A DNA stretch of 64,000 nucleotides from Hydrogenovibrio halophilus DSM 15072 (GCF_000384235.1 NZ_KB913033.1:1681164-1745163), one strand, 5' to 3'; shown: positions 36,107 to 45,720, counted from the stretch's first letter. Program-made: numbers and translations. The notes: generated by a model not told the origin, from the letters alone.

Positions 36107-37413
36107 GAGTGCGGCTCCGTCAGTTTGCCCTGTTTGGCCTGGTCGATTTCACGTGCCGCCGCCAGCAGGGCTAGGCGCGCGATCACGCCATAGGCGTAGA
36201 AACGGTTGGGGCTGGCGTCCGGCGCCTGGTTCTGGTCCGGGGTGACGCAGGCGGTCTGGAAGGACAGCGACTGAAAGTGCATGCCGGGCGAGTTCAGGTT
36301 GTCGGTGGCGCTTTTGCCGGTATGGACCCGATAAAATCCGCCGACCACCTGATTGTGAATCATATAGACCACGGGTTCGGCCACGGCCTCTTCGATGCTT
36401 TCAAAGGTGTAGACGCCTTCCTGCACCAGCATCTGCTCGGCGACCCGACCTTCCTTGGCCGAGCTCATTTTGTTGCGCTGTTTGCGATTGAGACTGAGCA
36501 CGTCTTCGGGGTTGTTGACCGACATGATCGCCATGCCGTAGGTGCCGCTGTCGGATTTGATGATCGCAAACGGCTGACAGTCAATGTCGTGGTTGTCGTA
36601 ATAGGTCTGGGTTTGCTTGAGAACCTGATTGACCGAGTCGGCCAGGGTTTCCAGGCCGGTACGTTCCTTGAAGTTGACCGGTCCGCAGGGCAGAGACAAG
36701 GGGGTGATCAGCCAGGGATCGATGTCGATCAGCTGGGCGAATTCCTGGGTGATGTCCTGATAATGGCCGAAATGCTCGGTCTTGTAACGGTCGGCCCAGC
36801 CCAGATCCAGCGGCGGGAGCAAGGTCTGGTCAATGTTTTCCAGAATTTCGGGGCGTCCGCCGGACAGGTCGTTGTTCAACAACACCGCGCAGGGGAAAAA
36901 ATCGTCCACGCCCACACGATCCTCCTGACGGGTCAAAGGCTCCAGCGTCAAGGTTTTTCCGGACGGCAGGGGCAGGTCCGTGGGTTCGGTGATGTCCGGA
37001 TTGATACTGCCGATGCGGACTTCGTAACCGGCGGCCAGCAGAATTTCCTGCAGGACGGCGAGGTTCTCCAGATAAAACTGGTTGCGGGTGTGGTTTTCCG
37101 GGATGATCAGCACGCCATCGGCAATGGGGCAGGCGGCGGTCACCGCGTTTTGCGCCGCCTGAATCGCCAGCGGGCGCAGGTCGGTGTGCAGGTTGTTGAA
37201 ACCGGCCGGAAACAGGTTGGTGTCCACCGGGGCCAGTTTGTAACCGGCATTGCGCAGGTCCACCGAGGCGTAGAACGGTGCCGGGGTCTGCTTGAATTGT
37301 TTGCGGAACCAGGCTTCGATCTGGGATTGCTGGTTGAGCAGGTGTTGTTCCAGTTCCAGCAACGGGCCGGTCAAAGCGGTTTGTAAATGCGGCACCTGAT
37401 TGGTTGAAGGCAT
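36103..37413 (-). CDS. gshA: Glutamate-cysteine ligase (thiobacilli/nitrosomonad type)
   Basis: First enzyme of glutathione synthesis. The 436-residue protein is unlike the E. coli GshA family and matches the separate family known from acidithiobacilli, Nitrosomonas and relatives: SVDLRNAGYKLAPVDTNLFPAGFNN near 52-76 in short pieces, IKSDSGTYGMAIM and RKQRNKMSSAKEGR. It is followed by gshB with a four-base overlap, which confirms the pathway. The presence of this type fits an autotrophic or sulfur-metabolising proteobacterium. Confidence 0.92.
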   Translation of the reverse strand: MPSTNQVPHLQTALTGPLLELEQHLLNQQSQIEAWFRKQFKQTPAPFYASVDLRNAGYKLAPVDTNLFPAGFNNLHTDLRPLAIQAAQNAVTAACPIADGVLIIPENHTRNQFYLENLAVLQEILLAAGYEVRIGSINPDITEPTDLPLPSGKTLTLEPLTRQEDRVGVDDFFPCAVLLNNDLSGGRPEILENIDQTLLPPLDLGWADRYKTEHFGHYQDITQEFAQLIDIDPWLITPLSLPCGPVNFKERTGLETLADSVNQVLKQTQTYYDNHDIDCQPFAIIKSDSGTYGMAIMSVNNPEDVLSLNRKQRNKMSSAKEGRVAEQMLVQEGVYTFESIEEAVAEPVVYMIHNQVVGGFYRVHTGKSATDNLNSPGMHFQSLSFQTACVTPDQNQAPDASPNRFYAYGVIARLALLAAAREIDQAKQGKLTEPHS

Positions 37414-37440
37414 AATGGTCGTGTTCCGTTATTTGAATGG

Positions 37441-38199
37441 TCAGCGAGCAAAGTCGCCCCAAAGCGTTTGCATGGCGGCCAACAGGGCGACGCCAGCGGT
37501 TTCGGTTCTTAATACTCTAGGGCCAAGGGCAATGGCTTTCAAGCCTTTTTCCACGGCCTGGTCGATTTCGGCGGTGCTGAGCCCGCCTTCGGGACCGATC
37601 AGAAAGCACAGCGGCTGCTGCGGTGCCGGTGGGGTCAGGTCTGAGAGGGTGTGCGTGGCCCGCGGGTCCAGAACCAGGCCTGGCAGATTTGTGGTCTCGG
37701 CGTCTGCTGGCAGGGCGTTTAACCAGGCCTGGTAAGTTTTCAGGGGCCGCACTTCCGGCACATGGGCTCGGCCGCATTGTTCGCAGGCATGAATCACAAT
37801 CGCCTGCCATTGGCGCCGACGCTTTTCGGCTTTGTCATCGCTCAACCGTACCATGGAATGCTCGGTCAGCACTGGCTGGATGGCCGTGACCCCAAGTTCC
37901 ACCGCCTTTTGCAGGCTGTAATCCATGCGGTCGCCTTTGGAAACCGACTGCACCAGTGTGGTGGTAAGCGGCGATTCGCGGTCCACCGCCGACAGGGCTT
38001 CGATCCGGGCCGATGCCTGTTTTTTGGAAACGGGGATCAGGCGGGCACTGGCCTGCTGACCCTGGCCGTCGAAAATTTCCAGCGGATGCTCGGCCCGGAG
38101 GCGCAGCACGCGCATCAGGTAATGCGCCTGCTCCTCGCTCAGCTCAACCGACTGCTCAGGCTGGTAGTGGCCGGGCACGTATAGACGGGGGATGCGCAT
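37441..38199 (-). CDS. rsmE: 16S rRNA (uracil-1498-N3) methyltransferase
   Basis: The 252-residue SPOUT-class methyltransferase of the RsmE family modifies U1498 of 16S rRNA. The N-terminal PUA-like domain (about 1-70) is followed by the knotted domain with LIGPEGGLSTAEID near 195-210 and ALGPRVLRTETAG near 223-236. It precedes gshA on the same strand and is two to three bases from metF, so it sits in a metK-metF-rsmE-gshA-gshB run. Exact (37722) and one-mismatch (37673) palindromes lie in frame. Confidence 0.93.
   Translation of the reverse strand: MRIPRLYVPGHYQPEQSVELSEEQAHYLMRVLRLRAEHPLEIFDGQGQQASARLIPVSKKQASARIEALSAVDRESPLTTTLVQSVSKGDRMDYSLQKAVELGVTAIQPVLTEHSMVRLSDDKAEKRRRQWQAIVIHACEQCGRAHVPEVRPLKTYQAWLNALPADAETTNLPGLVLDPRATHTLSDLTPPAPQQPLCFLIGPEGGLSTAEIDQAVEKGLKAIALGPRVLRTETAGVALLAAMQTLWGDFAR
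37722..37733. repeat. ACCAGGCCTGGT palindrome inside rsmE
   Basis: Exact copy, read as Gln-Ala-Trp on the minus strand, flanked GTTTA and AAGTTTT; a one-mismatch copy (ACCAGGCCTGGC) lies 49 bases away at 37673 and reads Pro-Gly-Leu-Val. Confidence 0.95.
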
Positions 38200-38202
38200 G
38201 GC

Positions 38203-39060
38203 CTAGTCCTGGCGGAAGGTCAGATTTTGCACAATGTCGATGGTCGGCTGTGGCTGGTTCATGCTGTAAAAATGCAATCCCGGCGCGCCGATGTCGAGCA
38301 GGCGTTGTGACAATTCCTGCACCACCTCTTTGCCAAACGCCTTGAGGCTTTCGGGGTCGTCTTCGTAGCTTTCCAGCCGGCACTTGAGCCACCGGGGGAT
38401 TTCGGCCCCGCAGCCCTGGGAAAAGCGCACCAGATTTTCGTAATTGGTGATCGGCATCACGCCGGGCACAATCGGCAGATCAATCCCGGACTTTTCGCAG
38501 TTGTCGATGAAGTAGCGGTAGCTGTCGACGTTGTAGAAATACTGGGTGATGGCCGCGTCCGCGCCTTGATCGACCTTGTGCTTGAACCATTTGATTCCCA
38601 CGTCGCAGTTGCGTGCCTGTGGGTGGGTTTCCGGATAAGCGGCGACTTCGATGGTGAAGGTGTCGCCAGTGGTTTCGCGGATAAACGCGACCAGGTCGCT
38701 GGCGTATTTGAATTCGCCCGGGTCCATCATGCCCGAGGGCAGATCGCCACGCAGGGCGACCAGTCGTCGGATGCCCATGGCGTGATATTGGGCCAGCAGC
38801 TCGCTGACGCTCTCACGCGTTGCCCCGACGCAGGTGATGTGCGGAGCGGCGGCGTGATCGGTCCGGGTCTGAATGTATTCAACCGTTTCCATGGTGCGGG
38901 CCTGGGTGGTGCCGCCGGCACCGTAGGTCACCGACATGTATTCCGGGTGAATGACATTGAGTTGTTCGATGGTGTGCTGCAGCTTTTCCACGCCGCGGTC
39001 GGTGCGCGGCGGGAAAAATTCCAGGCTGATTTTTTGGGGGTACTGGCGTTGTGATTGCAT
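38203..39060 (-). CDS. metF: 5,10-methylenetetrahydrofolate reductase
   Basis: Reduces methylene-THF to methyl-THF for methionine synthesis. The 285-residue TIM-barrel flavoprotein has SLEFFPPRTDRG at the N-terminus, MSVTYGAGG, the ALRGDLPSG and DAAITQYFYN motifs, and PGVMPITNY, all diagnostic. It lies 23 bases downstream of metK, forming a methionine/SAM cycle unit. ahcY, often between these genes, is absent. Confidence 0.95.
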   Translation of the reverse strand: MQSQRQYPQKISLEFFPPRTDRGVEKLQHTIEQLNVIHPEYMSVTYGAGGTTQARTMETVEYIQTRTDHAAAPHITCVGATRESVSELLAQYHAMGIRRLVALRGDLPSGMMDPGEFKYASDLVAFIRETTGDTFTIEVAAYPETHPQARNCDVGIKWFKHKVDQGADAAITQYFYNVDSYRYFIDNCEKSGIDLPIVPGVMPITNYENLVRFSQGCGAEIPRWLKCRLESYEDDPESLKAFGKEVVQELSQRLLDIGAPGLHFYSMNQPQPTIDIVQNLTFRQD

Positions 39061-39083
39061 GAAATGGGTTTCCTTGTGTGGGC

Positions 39084-40241
39084 TTACAGACCGGCTTCCT
39101 GACGCAAGGCATCGGCCTTGTCGGTGCGCTCCCAGGTGAATTCCGGCCGTTCCCGTCCGAAATGGCCGTAGCTGGCGGTCTTCTGATAGATGGGGCGATA
39201 CAGGTCCAGCATCGCAATCAGCCCTTTGGGGCGCAGGTCAAAGTGCTCGCGCACCAGTTGCACAATGCGCTCGGGCGCAATTTTGTGGGTGCCGAAGGTG
39301 TCGATGTTGATCGAGGTCGGCTCGGCCACCCCAATCGCATAGGAGATTTGGATTTCGCACTTGTCGGCCAGTCCGGCGGCGACAATGTTTTTGGCCACAT
39401 AGCGTCCGGCATAGGCCGCCGAGCGATCCACTTTGGATGGGTCCTTGCCCGAAAACGCGCCACCGCCATGACGGGCCATGCCGCCATAGGTGTCGACAAT
39501 GATTTTGCGGCCGGTCAAACCGGCGTCACCGACCGGGCCACCGATCACAAAGCGGCCAGTGGGGTTGATGTGATACCGGGTCTGGTCGTGCAGCCACTCG
39601 GCTGGCAGCACCGGGCGGATGATTTCTTCCATCACCGCTTCTTGCAGGGTCTGGTTGCTGACATCCGGGTCGTGCTGGGTGGAGAGTACCACCGCGTCCA
39701 CGCCCACCGGCTGGCCGTTTTCATAGCGCAGCGTGATCTGGCTTTTGGCGTCCGGACGCAGCCAGTCAAGTGTCCCGTTTTTGCGGCATTCGGCCTGACG
39801 CTCCATCAAACGGTGCGCATAAAAAATCGGGGCGGGCATCAGCACTTCGGTTTCGTTGGACGCATAGCCAAACATCAGGCCCTGATCGCCAGCGCCCTGT
39901 TCGTGATCGTCGTACTCGTCCACGCCCTGAGCGATTTCGGGCGATTGCTTGCCAATGGAGCTCAGCACCGCACAGGTGTCGCCGTCAAAGCCCAGGTCGG
40001 CGTGTTGATAGCCAATCTCGTTGACCACCTTGCGCACCAGTTCTTCCTGGTCCACCCAGGCCGTGGTGGTGATTTCGCCGCCGAGCATTACCATGCCGGT
40101 TTTGATAAACGTCTCACAAGCCACACGGGCTTTCGGATCCTGCTTCAGGATCGCATCGAGCATGGCATCGGAAATCTGATCGGCGATTTTGTCCGGATGG
40201 CCTTCGGAGACCGACTCGGAAGTAAATACCTGGTTCATCAT
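39084..40241 (-). CDS. metK: S-adenosylmethionine synthetase
   Basis: Makes SAM from methionine and ATP. The 385-residue protein has [17 protein letters not shown] at the N-terminus, [12 protein letters not shown] near 117-128, [19 protein letters not shown] near 258-276 and the C-terminal PEFTWE, all normal. It begins the metK-metF-rsmE-gshA-gshB run. A long upstream region (about 390 bp) contains a potentially structured leader, and GAGGA precedes the start. SAM feeds the methyltransferases encoded nearby. Confidence 0.96.
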   Translation of the reverse strand: MMNQVFTSESVSEGHPDKIADQISDAMLDAILKQDPKARVACETFIKTGMVMLGGEITTTAWVDQEELVRKVVNEIGYQHADLGFDGDTCAVLSSIGKQSPEIAQGVDEYDDHEQGAGDQGLMFGYASNETEVLMPAPIFYAHRLMERQAECRKNGTLDWLRPDAKSQITLRYENGQPVGVDAVVLSTQHDPDVSNQTLQEAVMEEIIRPVLPAEWLHDQTRYHINPTGRFVIGGPVGDAGLTGRKIIVDTYGGMARHGGGAFSGKDPSKVDRSAAYAGRYVAKNIVAAGLADKCEIQISYAIGVAEPTSINIDTFGTHKIAPERIVQLVREHFDLRPKGLIAMLDLYRPIYQKTASYGHFGRERPEFTWERTDKADALRQEAGL

Positions 40242-40346
40242 ACTGTGTCCTCAATGTGGTGTTTGGTGCATTCAGCGCATGCACGAAATAATGGATTCTT
40301 TGCGCGGGTCCAACCAATGAACGCGTGCAAAAAGCTCTGATTGAGA

Positions 40347-40420
40347 ATACGGTGCTGGCAGCCTATTGAGTTCCATCGGCTGCTAAGGCGGGGCTGTGAC
40401 AGTCCTCGCTTTAGCCGTAT
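40347..40420 (-). ncRNA. Candidate structured 5' leader of metK
   Basis: In the metK transcript, ATACGG and CCGTAT close a 74-nt element holding two hairpins. One has arms GCTAA/TTAGC with an imperfect GC-rich extension; the other has GCAGCC/GGCTGC with a 14-base loop. The layout resembles a three-way junction, as in many cis-regulatory RNAs. It matches no SAM or SAH riboswitch consensus that I can recall. Confidence 0.4.
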
Positions 40421-40428
40421 TTATTCAA

Positions 40429-40450
40429 CCCGAATGGCGAACCATTCGGG
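40429..40450. repeat. Inverted repeat CCCGAATGG/CCATTCGGG
   Basis: Nine-base perfect stem with a CGAA tetraloop. A related stem, AACCCGAA/TTCGGGTT, lies at 40531-40554. Both are in the metK upstream region. Confidence 0.8.
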
Positions 40451-40635
40451 GTAAGCGCCCGCAAGCTGATGTTCAAATCGGCGCGGCATTATTGTGAAAA
40501 AAAACTGACTGAAATGCAAGGTCTTTTGTAAACCCGAAGCCAAACATTCGGGTTGGCAGAAATCGGGAAAAATGTCATCCCAGTGCAATCTTGAGCGGAT
40601 AGGCTGGCCTGTCTGATTGCTATGGAGGGTGTGTG

Positions 40636-42459
40636 ATGCGCCAGCAAGCCGCTTTCACGAACGAATTGCCCGCGTTTGACGGGTCTCTGCCGGACGATCT
40701 GAGCAGCTCGCAACTGGGGCGAGAGCTTCAGGACATTTTTGAGCACTCGCGACTGGCCACGTTTTTTCAGCCGATTGTGTCCCTGAAAAAAAGCGGGATC
40801 ATCGGGTTTGAGGCGCTTTCGCGCGGCCCGGAGAATTCGCCGTTGTTTTCACCGGCCAATCTGTTCAGTGCGGCGATCAAGCACGATCTGCTGCTGGAAA
40901 TGGATCTGATGGCGCGGCGTATCGCGATTGAGACCTTTCATCGTCAGGCCCACTTGCATCAGAACCTGCCGTTTCTGTTTCTGAATGTCTCGGTTAGCAC
41001 CTTGTTGAACCAAAATCATCAGACCGGGTTGACCCTGCAGTATCTGCAGGCGTTTGATCTGGATGTCAGTCATGTGGTGATCGAAATCACCGAACTGCAA
41101 CCAGTCGAAGACATGTCGCTGTTTCAGGAAGCGATCAGCCATTACCGGCGCATGGGGTTCAAGGTGGCGATCGATGACCTCGGGTCCGGTTACAACGGCC
41201 TCAAGCTCTGGTCGGAAGTAAAGCCGGACTTTGTCAAAGTGGACAAGCATTTTATTGCCGGCATTGACCGTCAGGCCGACAAATACCGTTTTATGGAAAC
41301 CATACTGACCCTGGCCAAGGGGCTGGGCACCAAGGTGATTGCCGAAGGGGTCGAAACCGAATCCGAACTGCGGATGCTGGAAAAACTGGGCGTGGATCTG
41401 GTGCAGGGCTATCTGCTGAAGCGGCCAGCGGCCAGTGCGTCCATGGTGCTGGATTATGATCTGAAGCCTCAGGTTCAGAGCAGCGCGGGGCCAACCGAGG
41501 CGGTGAAAATTGTGATCAGCCCGGCCAAGGCCATGTCGCCCAATACCTCGGTTCAGGACATGACCGAATTGATGCTGAAGGATCAGCAACTGGAATTTGT
41601 GCCGATTGTGGAGCAGGGCATTGTGCGGGGCATGGTCTGGCGGCGGGAGCTGATGGACGTAATGGCCCGGCCTTTTGGTTACGACTTGCATACCCGCAAA
41701 AAGATCACCCGCTTTATGGACCCGGACCCGCTGGTGTTTGACGCCAACACGCCGCTGGTGGATGTGAGTCGCACCATCACCGAACAGGGCAATTATGAGC
41801 GGGGGCACTTTGTGATCACCGAAGACGGCTTTTATCAGGGCTGCGGTTCGTTTATGGAAGTGCTTCGGGTGATGACCGATCTTCAGGTGTCCAGTGCACG
41901 TTACGCCAATCCTTTGTCGGGATTGCCGGGCAATGTGCCGATCCAGAACTGCATTCAGGACCATCTGGATCAGGCCGTGTCGTTTACGGTGATGTATGTG
42001 GACGTGGACAATTTCAAGCCCTATAACGATTACTACAGTTTTGAACAGGGCGATCAGGTGATCAGCGAAGTGGCCAAGGTGCTGCATTCGGCTGTGGGGT
42101 TGAAGCAGGCCTTTATCGGGCATGTGGGCGGCGACGACTTTGTGGTGGTGACGCGTGATTCGGGCTATCAGGCCATATGTGACAACATACTGGAAGGCTT
42201 TTCTCAGGCGGTGGCGCAGTTTTACACCGAAACCGACCGGCAGCGTGGCGGCATTGTCGCCAAAAATCGGGAAGGCGAGGAACGCTTTTTTCCGATGATG
42301 AGTCTGTCGATCGGGGTTTTGCTGGTCGCGCCGGGGCAGTTTGATCACACTCAGAAGCTGTCGTCTTGCGCCACCCGCGCCAAAAAAGGCGCCAAGTCCG
42401 AAGGCGGTAATACCTATTTTGTGGCCGATGCCGGTCTGCTGGATCAGGCCGCTTCCTGA
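40636..42459 (+). CDS. EAL-CBS-GGDEF c-di-GMP protein
   Basis: The roughly 607-residue cytosolic protein has the domain order EAL (about 30-275), a CBS-like pair (about 290-410) and GGDEF (about 425-600). EAL motifs FEALSRGP, VVIEITE, IDDLGSGY, KVDKHF and AEGVET look intact; the cyclase signature is HVGGDDF near 494, a functional-looking GGDEF variant. The order, with EAL first and CBS in the middle, is known in gammaproteobacterial c-di-GMP proteins. ATG 40636 is preferred because GGAGGG ends six bases upstream; a GTG three bases earlier is too close. Confidence 0.9.
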   Translation: MRQQAAFTNELPAFDGSLPDDLSSSQLGRELQDIFEHSRLATFFQPIVSLKKSGIIGFEALSRGPENSPLFSPANLFSAAIKHDLLLEMDLMARRIAIETFHRQAHLHQNLPFLFLNVSVSTLLNQNHQTGLTLQYLQAFDLDVSHVVIEITELQPVEDMSLFQEAISHYRRMGFKVAIDDLGSGYNGLKLWSEVKPDFVKVDKHFIAGIDRQADKYRFMETILTLAKGLGTKVIAEGVETESELRMLEKLGVDLVQGYLLKRPAASASMVLDYDLKPQVQSSAGPTEAVKIVISPAKAMSPNTSVQDMTELMLKDQQLEFVPIVEQGIVRGMVWRRELMDVMARPFGYDLHTRKKITRFMDPDPLVFDANTPLVDVSRTITEQGNYERGHFVITEDGFYQGCGSFMEVLRVMTDLQVSSARYANPLSGLPGNVPIQNCIQDHLDQAVSFTVMYVDVDNFKPYNDYYSFEQGDQVISEVAKVLHSAVGLKQAFIGHVGGDDFVVVTRDSGYQAICDNILEGFSQAVAQFYTETDRQRGGIVAKNREGEERFFPMMSLSIGVLLVAPGQFDHTQKLSSCATRAKKGAKSEGGNTYFVADAGLLDQAAS

Positions 42460-42489
42460 GCGGTGAGGGCGTGGCGTGCGGGTTTTTGC

Positions 42490-42517
42490 TTGCATTTGTG
42501 TGGTTGCGCGTTAAAAT
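42490..42517 (+). promoter_or_regulatory. Putative sigma-70 promoter for purE
   Basis: TTGCAT and TAAAAT are separated by 16 bases, about 31 bases upstream of the purE ATG. Confidence 0.55.
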
Positions 42518-42547
42518 ATACGGTTTTTCAACGAAAAGGTCCGTGTT

Positions 42548-43066
42548 ATGACAGCGACAACGTCCACGTCGTCGGCGCTAAAAGTCGGCGTGATCATGGG
42601 GTCCAAATCGGACTGGCCCACCATGACACAGGCGGCAGAAATGCTGGAAACACTGGGGGTGGCCTATGAGGTCAAGGTGGTGTCTGCGCACCGCACTCCG
42701 GATTTGATGTTTGAGTACGCCGAGCAGGCCGAAGACCGCGGGCTGGAAGTGATCATTGCCGGTGCGGGCGGCGCGGCGCATCTGCCCGGCATGGTGGCGG
42801 CCAAAACCCTGATTCCTGTGCTGGGCGTGCCGGTGCAGTCCAAAGCCCTGAGCGGGCAGGACTCGCTGCTGTCGATTGCGCAAATGCCCGGCGGGATTCC
42901 GGTGGGCACCTTGGCCATTGGCGAAGCCGGGGCCAAAAACGCGGGCATACTGGCGGCGCAAATTGTGGCCAACCACGATCCGGTTGTGCGCGAGGCGTTG
43001 CGCGCGTTTCGTCAGGCCCAGACCCAAACGGTGCTGGATTGCCCGGACCCGCGCGAAGCGGGCTAA
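42548..43066 (+). CDS. purE: N5-carboxyaminoimidazole ribonucleotide mutase
   Basis: The 172-residue class I PurE converts N5-CAIR to CAIR in purine synthesis. GSKSDWPTM (19-27), SAHRTPD with H48, and [11 protein letters not shown] are conserved, as is the [17 protein letters not shown] loop. The first 10 residues are a Thr/Ser-rich extension. It precedes purK by 36 bases, the usual purE-purK operon. Confidence 0.95.
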   Translation: MTATTSTSSALKVGVIMGSKSDWPTMTQAAEMLETLGVAYEVKVVSAHRTPDLMFEYAEQAEDRGLEVIIAGAGGAAHLPGMVAAKTLIPVLGVPVQSKALSGQDSLLSIAQMPGGIPVGTLAIGEAGAKNAGILAAQIVANHDPVVREALRAFRQAQTQTVLDCPDPREAG

Positions 43067-43102
43067 CGCTTCCATATCAGGCTCCCATATCAAGGTGATT
43101 TT

Positions 43103-44227
43103 ATGACCGCATCCGATCCTTCCAAACCATTTGATACCAAGACCGTCGGCGTGCTGGGCGCGGGTCAGTTGGGCCGCATGCTGGCGCTGGCCGGGTATCC
43201 GCTGGGTCAGCGTTTTGCGTTTCTGGGACAGTCGCAGCAGGAACCGGCGGCGCTGCTGGGCGATTTTTACAGCAGCGAACAGCAGCCGGAGGCCTGGCAG
43301 GTCATGGCGACCGAATGCGATGTGATCACCTATGAAAGCGAAAACACCTCGGTGGAATGGGTGCGCGAAATCGCCCGCACCACGCCGGTGTATCCGGGCG
43401 AACGCTCGCTGTATGTGACCCAGGATCGGGGGCGGGAAAAAGCCTTGTTTGAACAGCTTGAAATCCCCTGCGCGCCTTACCGTCTGGTCAACAGCGCAGA
43501 CGATCTGCAACAGGCAGTGGCCGAGCTGGGATTGCCGGCGATTTTGAAAACCACCCAGGAAGGTTATGACGGCAAAGGCCAGAAACTGATCAAAACCGAA
43601 GACCAGATTGACCAGGCCTGGTCAGAATTGGGTCACAAGCCGCTGGTTCTGGAAGGGTTTGTCGATTTTCAGCGTGAACTGTCGCTGGTGGCGGTGCGCA
43701 ATGCCGACAACGAACACGAATATTATCCGTTGGTGCAGAATGTGCATCACGACGGAATTTTGCGCTACACCATTGCCCCGGCACGACAGGTGTCGCCCGA
43801 GATTCAAAAACAGGCCGAGCAGTATCTGCAGGCCTTGCTGGACGAGCTGGATCACGTTGGGGTGCTGGCTCTGGAGCTGTTTGAAACCGCCGATGGCCTG
43901 GTGGCCAATGAAATGGCGCCGCGGGTGCACAATTCCGGGCACTGGACCCAGGATGGGGCCATCACCAGTCAGTTTGAAAACCATGTTCGGGCCATCACCG
44001 GTCTGCCGCTGGGACCCACCGCGCCGCGCGAACCCATCTGTGCCATGGTCAATCTCATTGGTGAGATCGGGCCGGTCGAGCGTGTGTTGACGCTGGATAA
44101 TGCCAAACTGCATTTGTACGACAAAACCGAAAGACCTGGACGCAAGCTGGGGCACATCAACCTCTGGGCGAACACCGAGACCGAACTGTTCGCCACGCTG
44201 GAACAGCTCAAACCTTTCCTGCCATAG
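43103..44227 (+). CDS. purK: N5-carboxyaminoimidazole ribonucleotide synthase
   Basis: The 374-residue ATP-grasp enzyme makes N5-CAIR from AIR, bicarbonate and ATP, supplying PurE. GVLGAGQLGRMLALA (near 13-27), KTTQEGYDGKGQ and NEMAPRVHNSGHWT are diagnostic. It is co-transcribed with purE. Its last 20 bases overlap the convergent nnrE/nnrD gene. A palindrome copy at 43611 encodes Gln-Ala-Trp. Confidence 0.95.
   Translation: MTASDPSKPFDTKTVGVLGAGQLGRMLALAGYPLGQRFAFLGQSQQEPAALLGDFYSSEQQPEAWQVMATECDVITYESENTSVEWVREIARTTPVYPGERSLYVTQDRGREKALFEQLEIPCAPYRLVNSADDLQQAVAELGLPAILKTTQEGYDGKGQKLIKTEDQIDQAWSELGHKPLVLEGFVDFQRELSLVAVRNADNEHEYYPLVQNVHHDGILRYTIAPARQVSPEIQKQAEQYLQALLDELDHVGVLALELFETADGLVANEMAPRVHNSGHWTQDGAITSQFENHVRAITGLPLGPTAPREPICAMVNLIGEIGPVERVLTLDNAKLHLYDKTERPGRKLGHINLWANTETELFATLEQLKPFLP
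43611..43622. repeat. ACCAGGCCTGGT palindrome inside purK
   Basis: Exact copy, read as Gln-Ala-Trp on the plus strand. Confidence 0.95.
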
Positions 44228-45695
44228 TTTCTGCCATAAGCCGCCGGATGCAGTCGGACAGCTCGGAGGGCAGAACGCCGCGCACGCCATAGCGTTGATA
44301 CAACGCATCGCCGCCTTCGGCATGCAGCCATACCCCCAGACAGGCCGCGTCAAACGCGGCCATGCCTTGGGCCAGCCAGGCCGTAATCAGCCCGGTCAGC
44401 ACGTCGCCCATGCCGCCGGTCGCCATGCCCGGATTGCCCGCCAGACACACTTCGCAGTGCTCGCCATCGTAAATCAAAGTGCCCCGACCTTTCAGTACCA
44501 CCACGCCGCCGTACTGCTGTTGCAGCGCTTTGACCGCCGCCAGTCGGTCCTGTTGGATCTGCGCGCTGTCGGTGTTCAACAGCCGTGCCGCTTCGCCCGG
44601 GTGCGGGGTCAGCACCCAGTCGTCGCGGTGACGGGGAAACTGCGCCAGCCAGTTGAGGGCGTCGGCATCCAGCACTTTGGGTCTGTCCATCAGGCAGGCC
44701 TGGTCAAAAAGCCCTTTGGCCCAGTCGTCCTGACCCAGTCCCGGCCCGATGCCCAGCGCCGACGCGCTTTCGGCCAGTTGTGACAAGGCCCGTTCGTCGT
44801 AGAGCATCCATTCGGGTTGTTGTGCGGTCAAGGTCGGACTGTGTTCGCTGCGCGTGACCAGTTTGACCAGCCCGGTGCCGCTTTTCAGGCAGGCTGAGGC
44901 AGCCATTTGCAAGGCCCCACTCATGCTGTGATTGCCGCCGATCAGCAGGGCGGTTCCGGCTGTGCCTTTGTGGCTGGCAAGCGGTCGGGGCGGGCGTTGC
45001 TGCCACCAGTAATGCCCGTCGTGGGCCTGCGCCAGAGGAGGCGCTTCGCCCACGTTGGGCCAGGCGGTTTCCGGCAGGTTCAGGTCGGCATAATGGACCC
45101 GCCCGGCGGTATCGGGGCCCTGGTGCTGAGTGAGTCCGAGTTTGCGGGTAATGAAGGTCACGGTGGCGTCCGCGCGAATGGCATGCCCCATGATCGCGCC
45201 GGTATCGGCGTTGAGGCCGCTGGGCAGGTCCAGCGCCAGCACCGGCTTGCCTGATTGATTGATGGGGTCGAACAGGCTTGCCAGCGCCGGTTTGACTGCT
45301 TGGGTCAGACCGGTGCCGAGAATGGCGTCCACCAGCAGGTCGGCCTCACTCAGCAGATCCGGGTGAAACGGCACAGGCTGGATGCCCAGATCGGTCACTT
45401 CCTGCAGCACGGTGGCGGCATCGCCCTGATAGCGTTCCGGTTGAGCAAACAGCGCCACCGTGACCTCATAGCCCTGCAAAGCCGCAAACTGGGCCACCAC
45501 AAAACCGTCGCCGCCATTGTTGCCACCGCCGCAGAGAATCAGTAGGCGACAGGGAGCTGGCCACTGTTGTTTCAGGTATTCGGTGGCGGCCATGCCCGCC
45601 CGTTTCATCAGCGTGATCCCGGGAAAAACGCCATTCTGGATCAGCTTCTGGTCCAGAGCGCGGCTTTGTTGGGCCGAATAAAACGCTTGCGCCAT
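44208..45695 (-). CDS. nnr: Bifunctional NAD(P)H-hydrate epimerase/dehydratase
   Basis: The 495-residue fusion repairs damaged NAD(P)H hydrates. The N-terminal epimerase domain (about 1-215) has LCGGGNNGGDGFVVA near 54-68; the C-terminal ADP/ATP-dependent dehydratase domain (about 225-490) has GIGPGLGQDDWA, TPHPGEAARL and GNPGMATGGMGDVLTG. This matches E. coli YjeF. It is adjacent to uppP on the same strand after 25 bases. tsaE, often downstream of yjeF, is not present. Confidence 0.93.
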   Translation of the reverse strand: MAQAFYSAQQSRALDQKLIQNGVFPGITLMKRAGMAATEYLKQQWPAPCRLLILCGGGNNGGDGFVVAQFAALQGYEVTVALFAQPERYQGDAATVLQEVTDLGIQPVPFHPDLLSEADLLVDAILGTGLTQAVKPALASLFDPINQSGKPVLALDLPSGLNADTGAIMGHAIRADATVTFITRKLGLTQHQGPDTAGRVHYADLNLPETAWPNVGEAPPLAQAHDGHYWWQQRPPRPLASHKGTAGTALLIGGNHSMSGALQMAASACLKSGTGLVKLVTRSEHSPTLTAQQPEWMLYDERALSQLAESASALGIGPGLGQDDWAKGLFDQACLMDRPKVLDADALNWLAQFPRHRDDWVLTPHPGEAARLLNTDSAQIQQDRLAAVKALQQQYGGVVVLKGRGTLIYDGEHCEVCLAGNPGMATGGMGDVLTGLITAWLAQGMAAFDAACLGVWLHAEGGDALYQRYGVRGVLPSELSDCIRRLMAETMAGKV

Positions 45696-45720
45696 TGAGT
45701 TCTCCCTGTCTTACCGAGTC

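Larger units (their letters stand above)
40242..40635. other. 394-bp intergenic region upstream of metK
   Basis: It contains no gene. It holds a hairpin near the metK start (GTGCAT/ATGCAC, 40266-40284), a candidate junction RNA (40347-40420), a strong hairpin (40429-40450), a second CCCGAA/TTCGGG stem (40531-40554), and, at 40624-40629, the GGAGGG ribosome binding site of the divergent EAL gene. Confidence 0.7.

Noticed and set aside
39078-40340. 420-codon open frame opposite metK as a gene
   Set aside because: It is a GC-rich antisense shadow of metK with no ribosome binding site or recognisable motif.
40347-40420. Assigning the metK leader to a known SAM riboswitch class
   Set aside because: GATGGAACT and CCAGCA faintly echo SAM-I, but the required core and kink-turn are not visible.
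40849-42495. 548-codon open frame opposite the EAL-CBS-GGDEF gene
   Set aside because: Antisense shadow; the plus-strand protein has clear catalytic motifs.
44696-44705. Another palindrome copy at GGCAGGCCTGGT
   Set aside because: Two mismatches to the 12-mer; only the inner ten bases match, so it was not counted.
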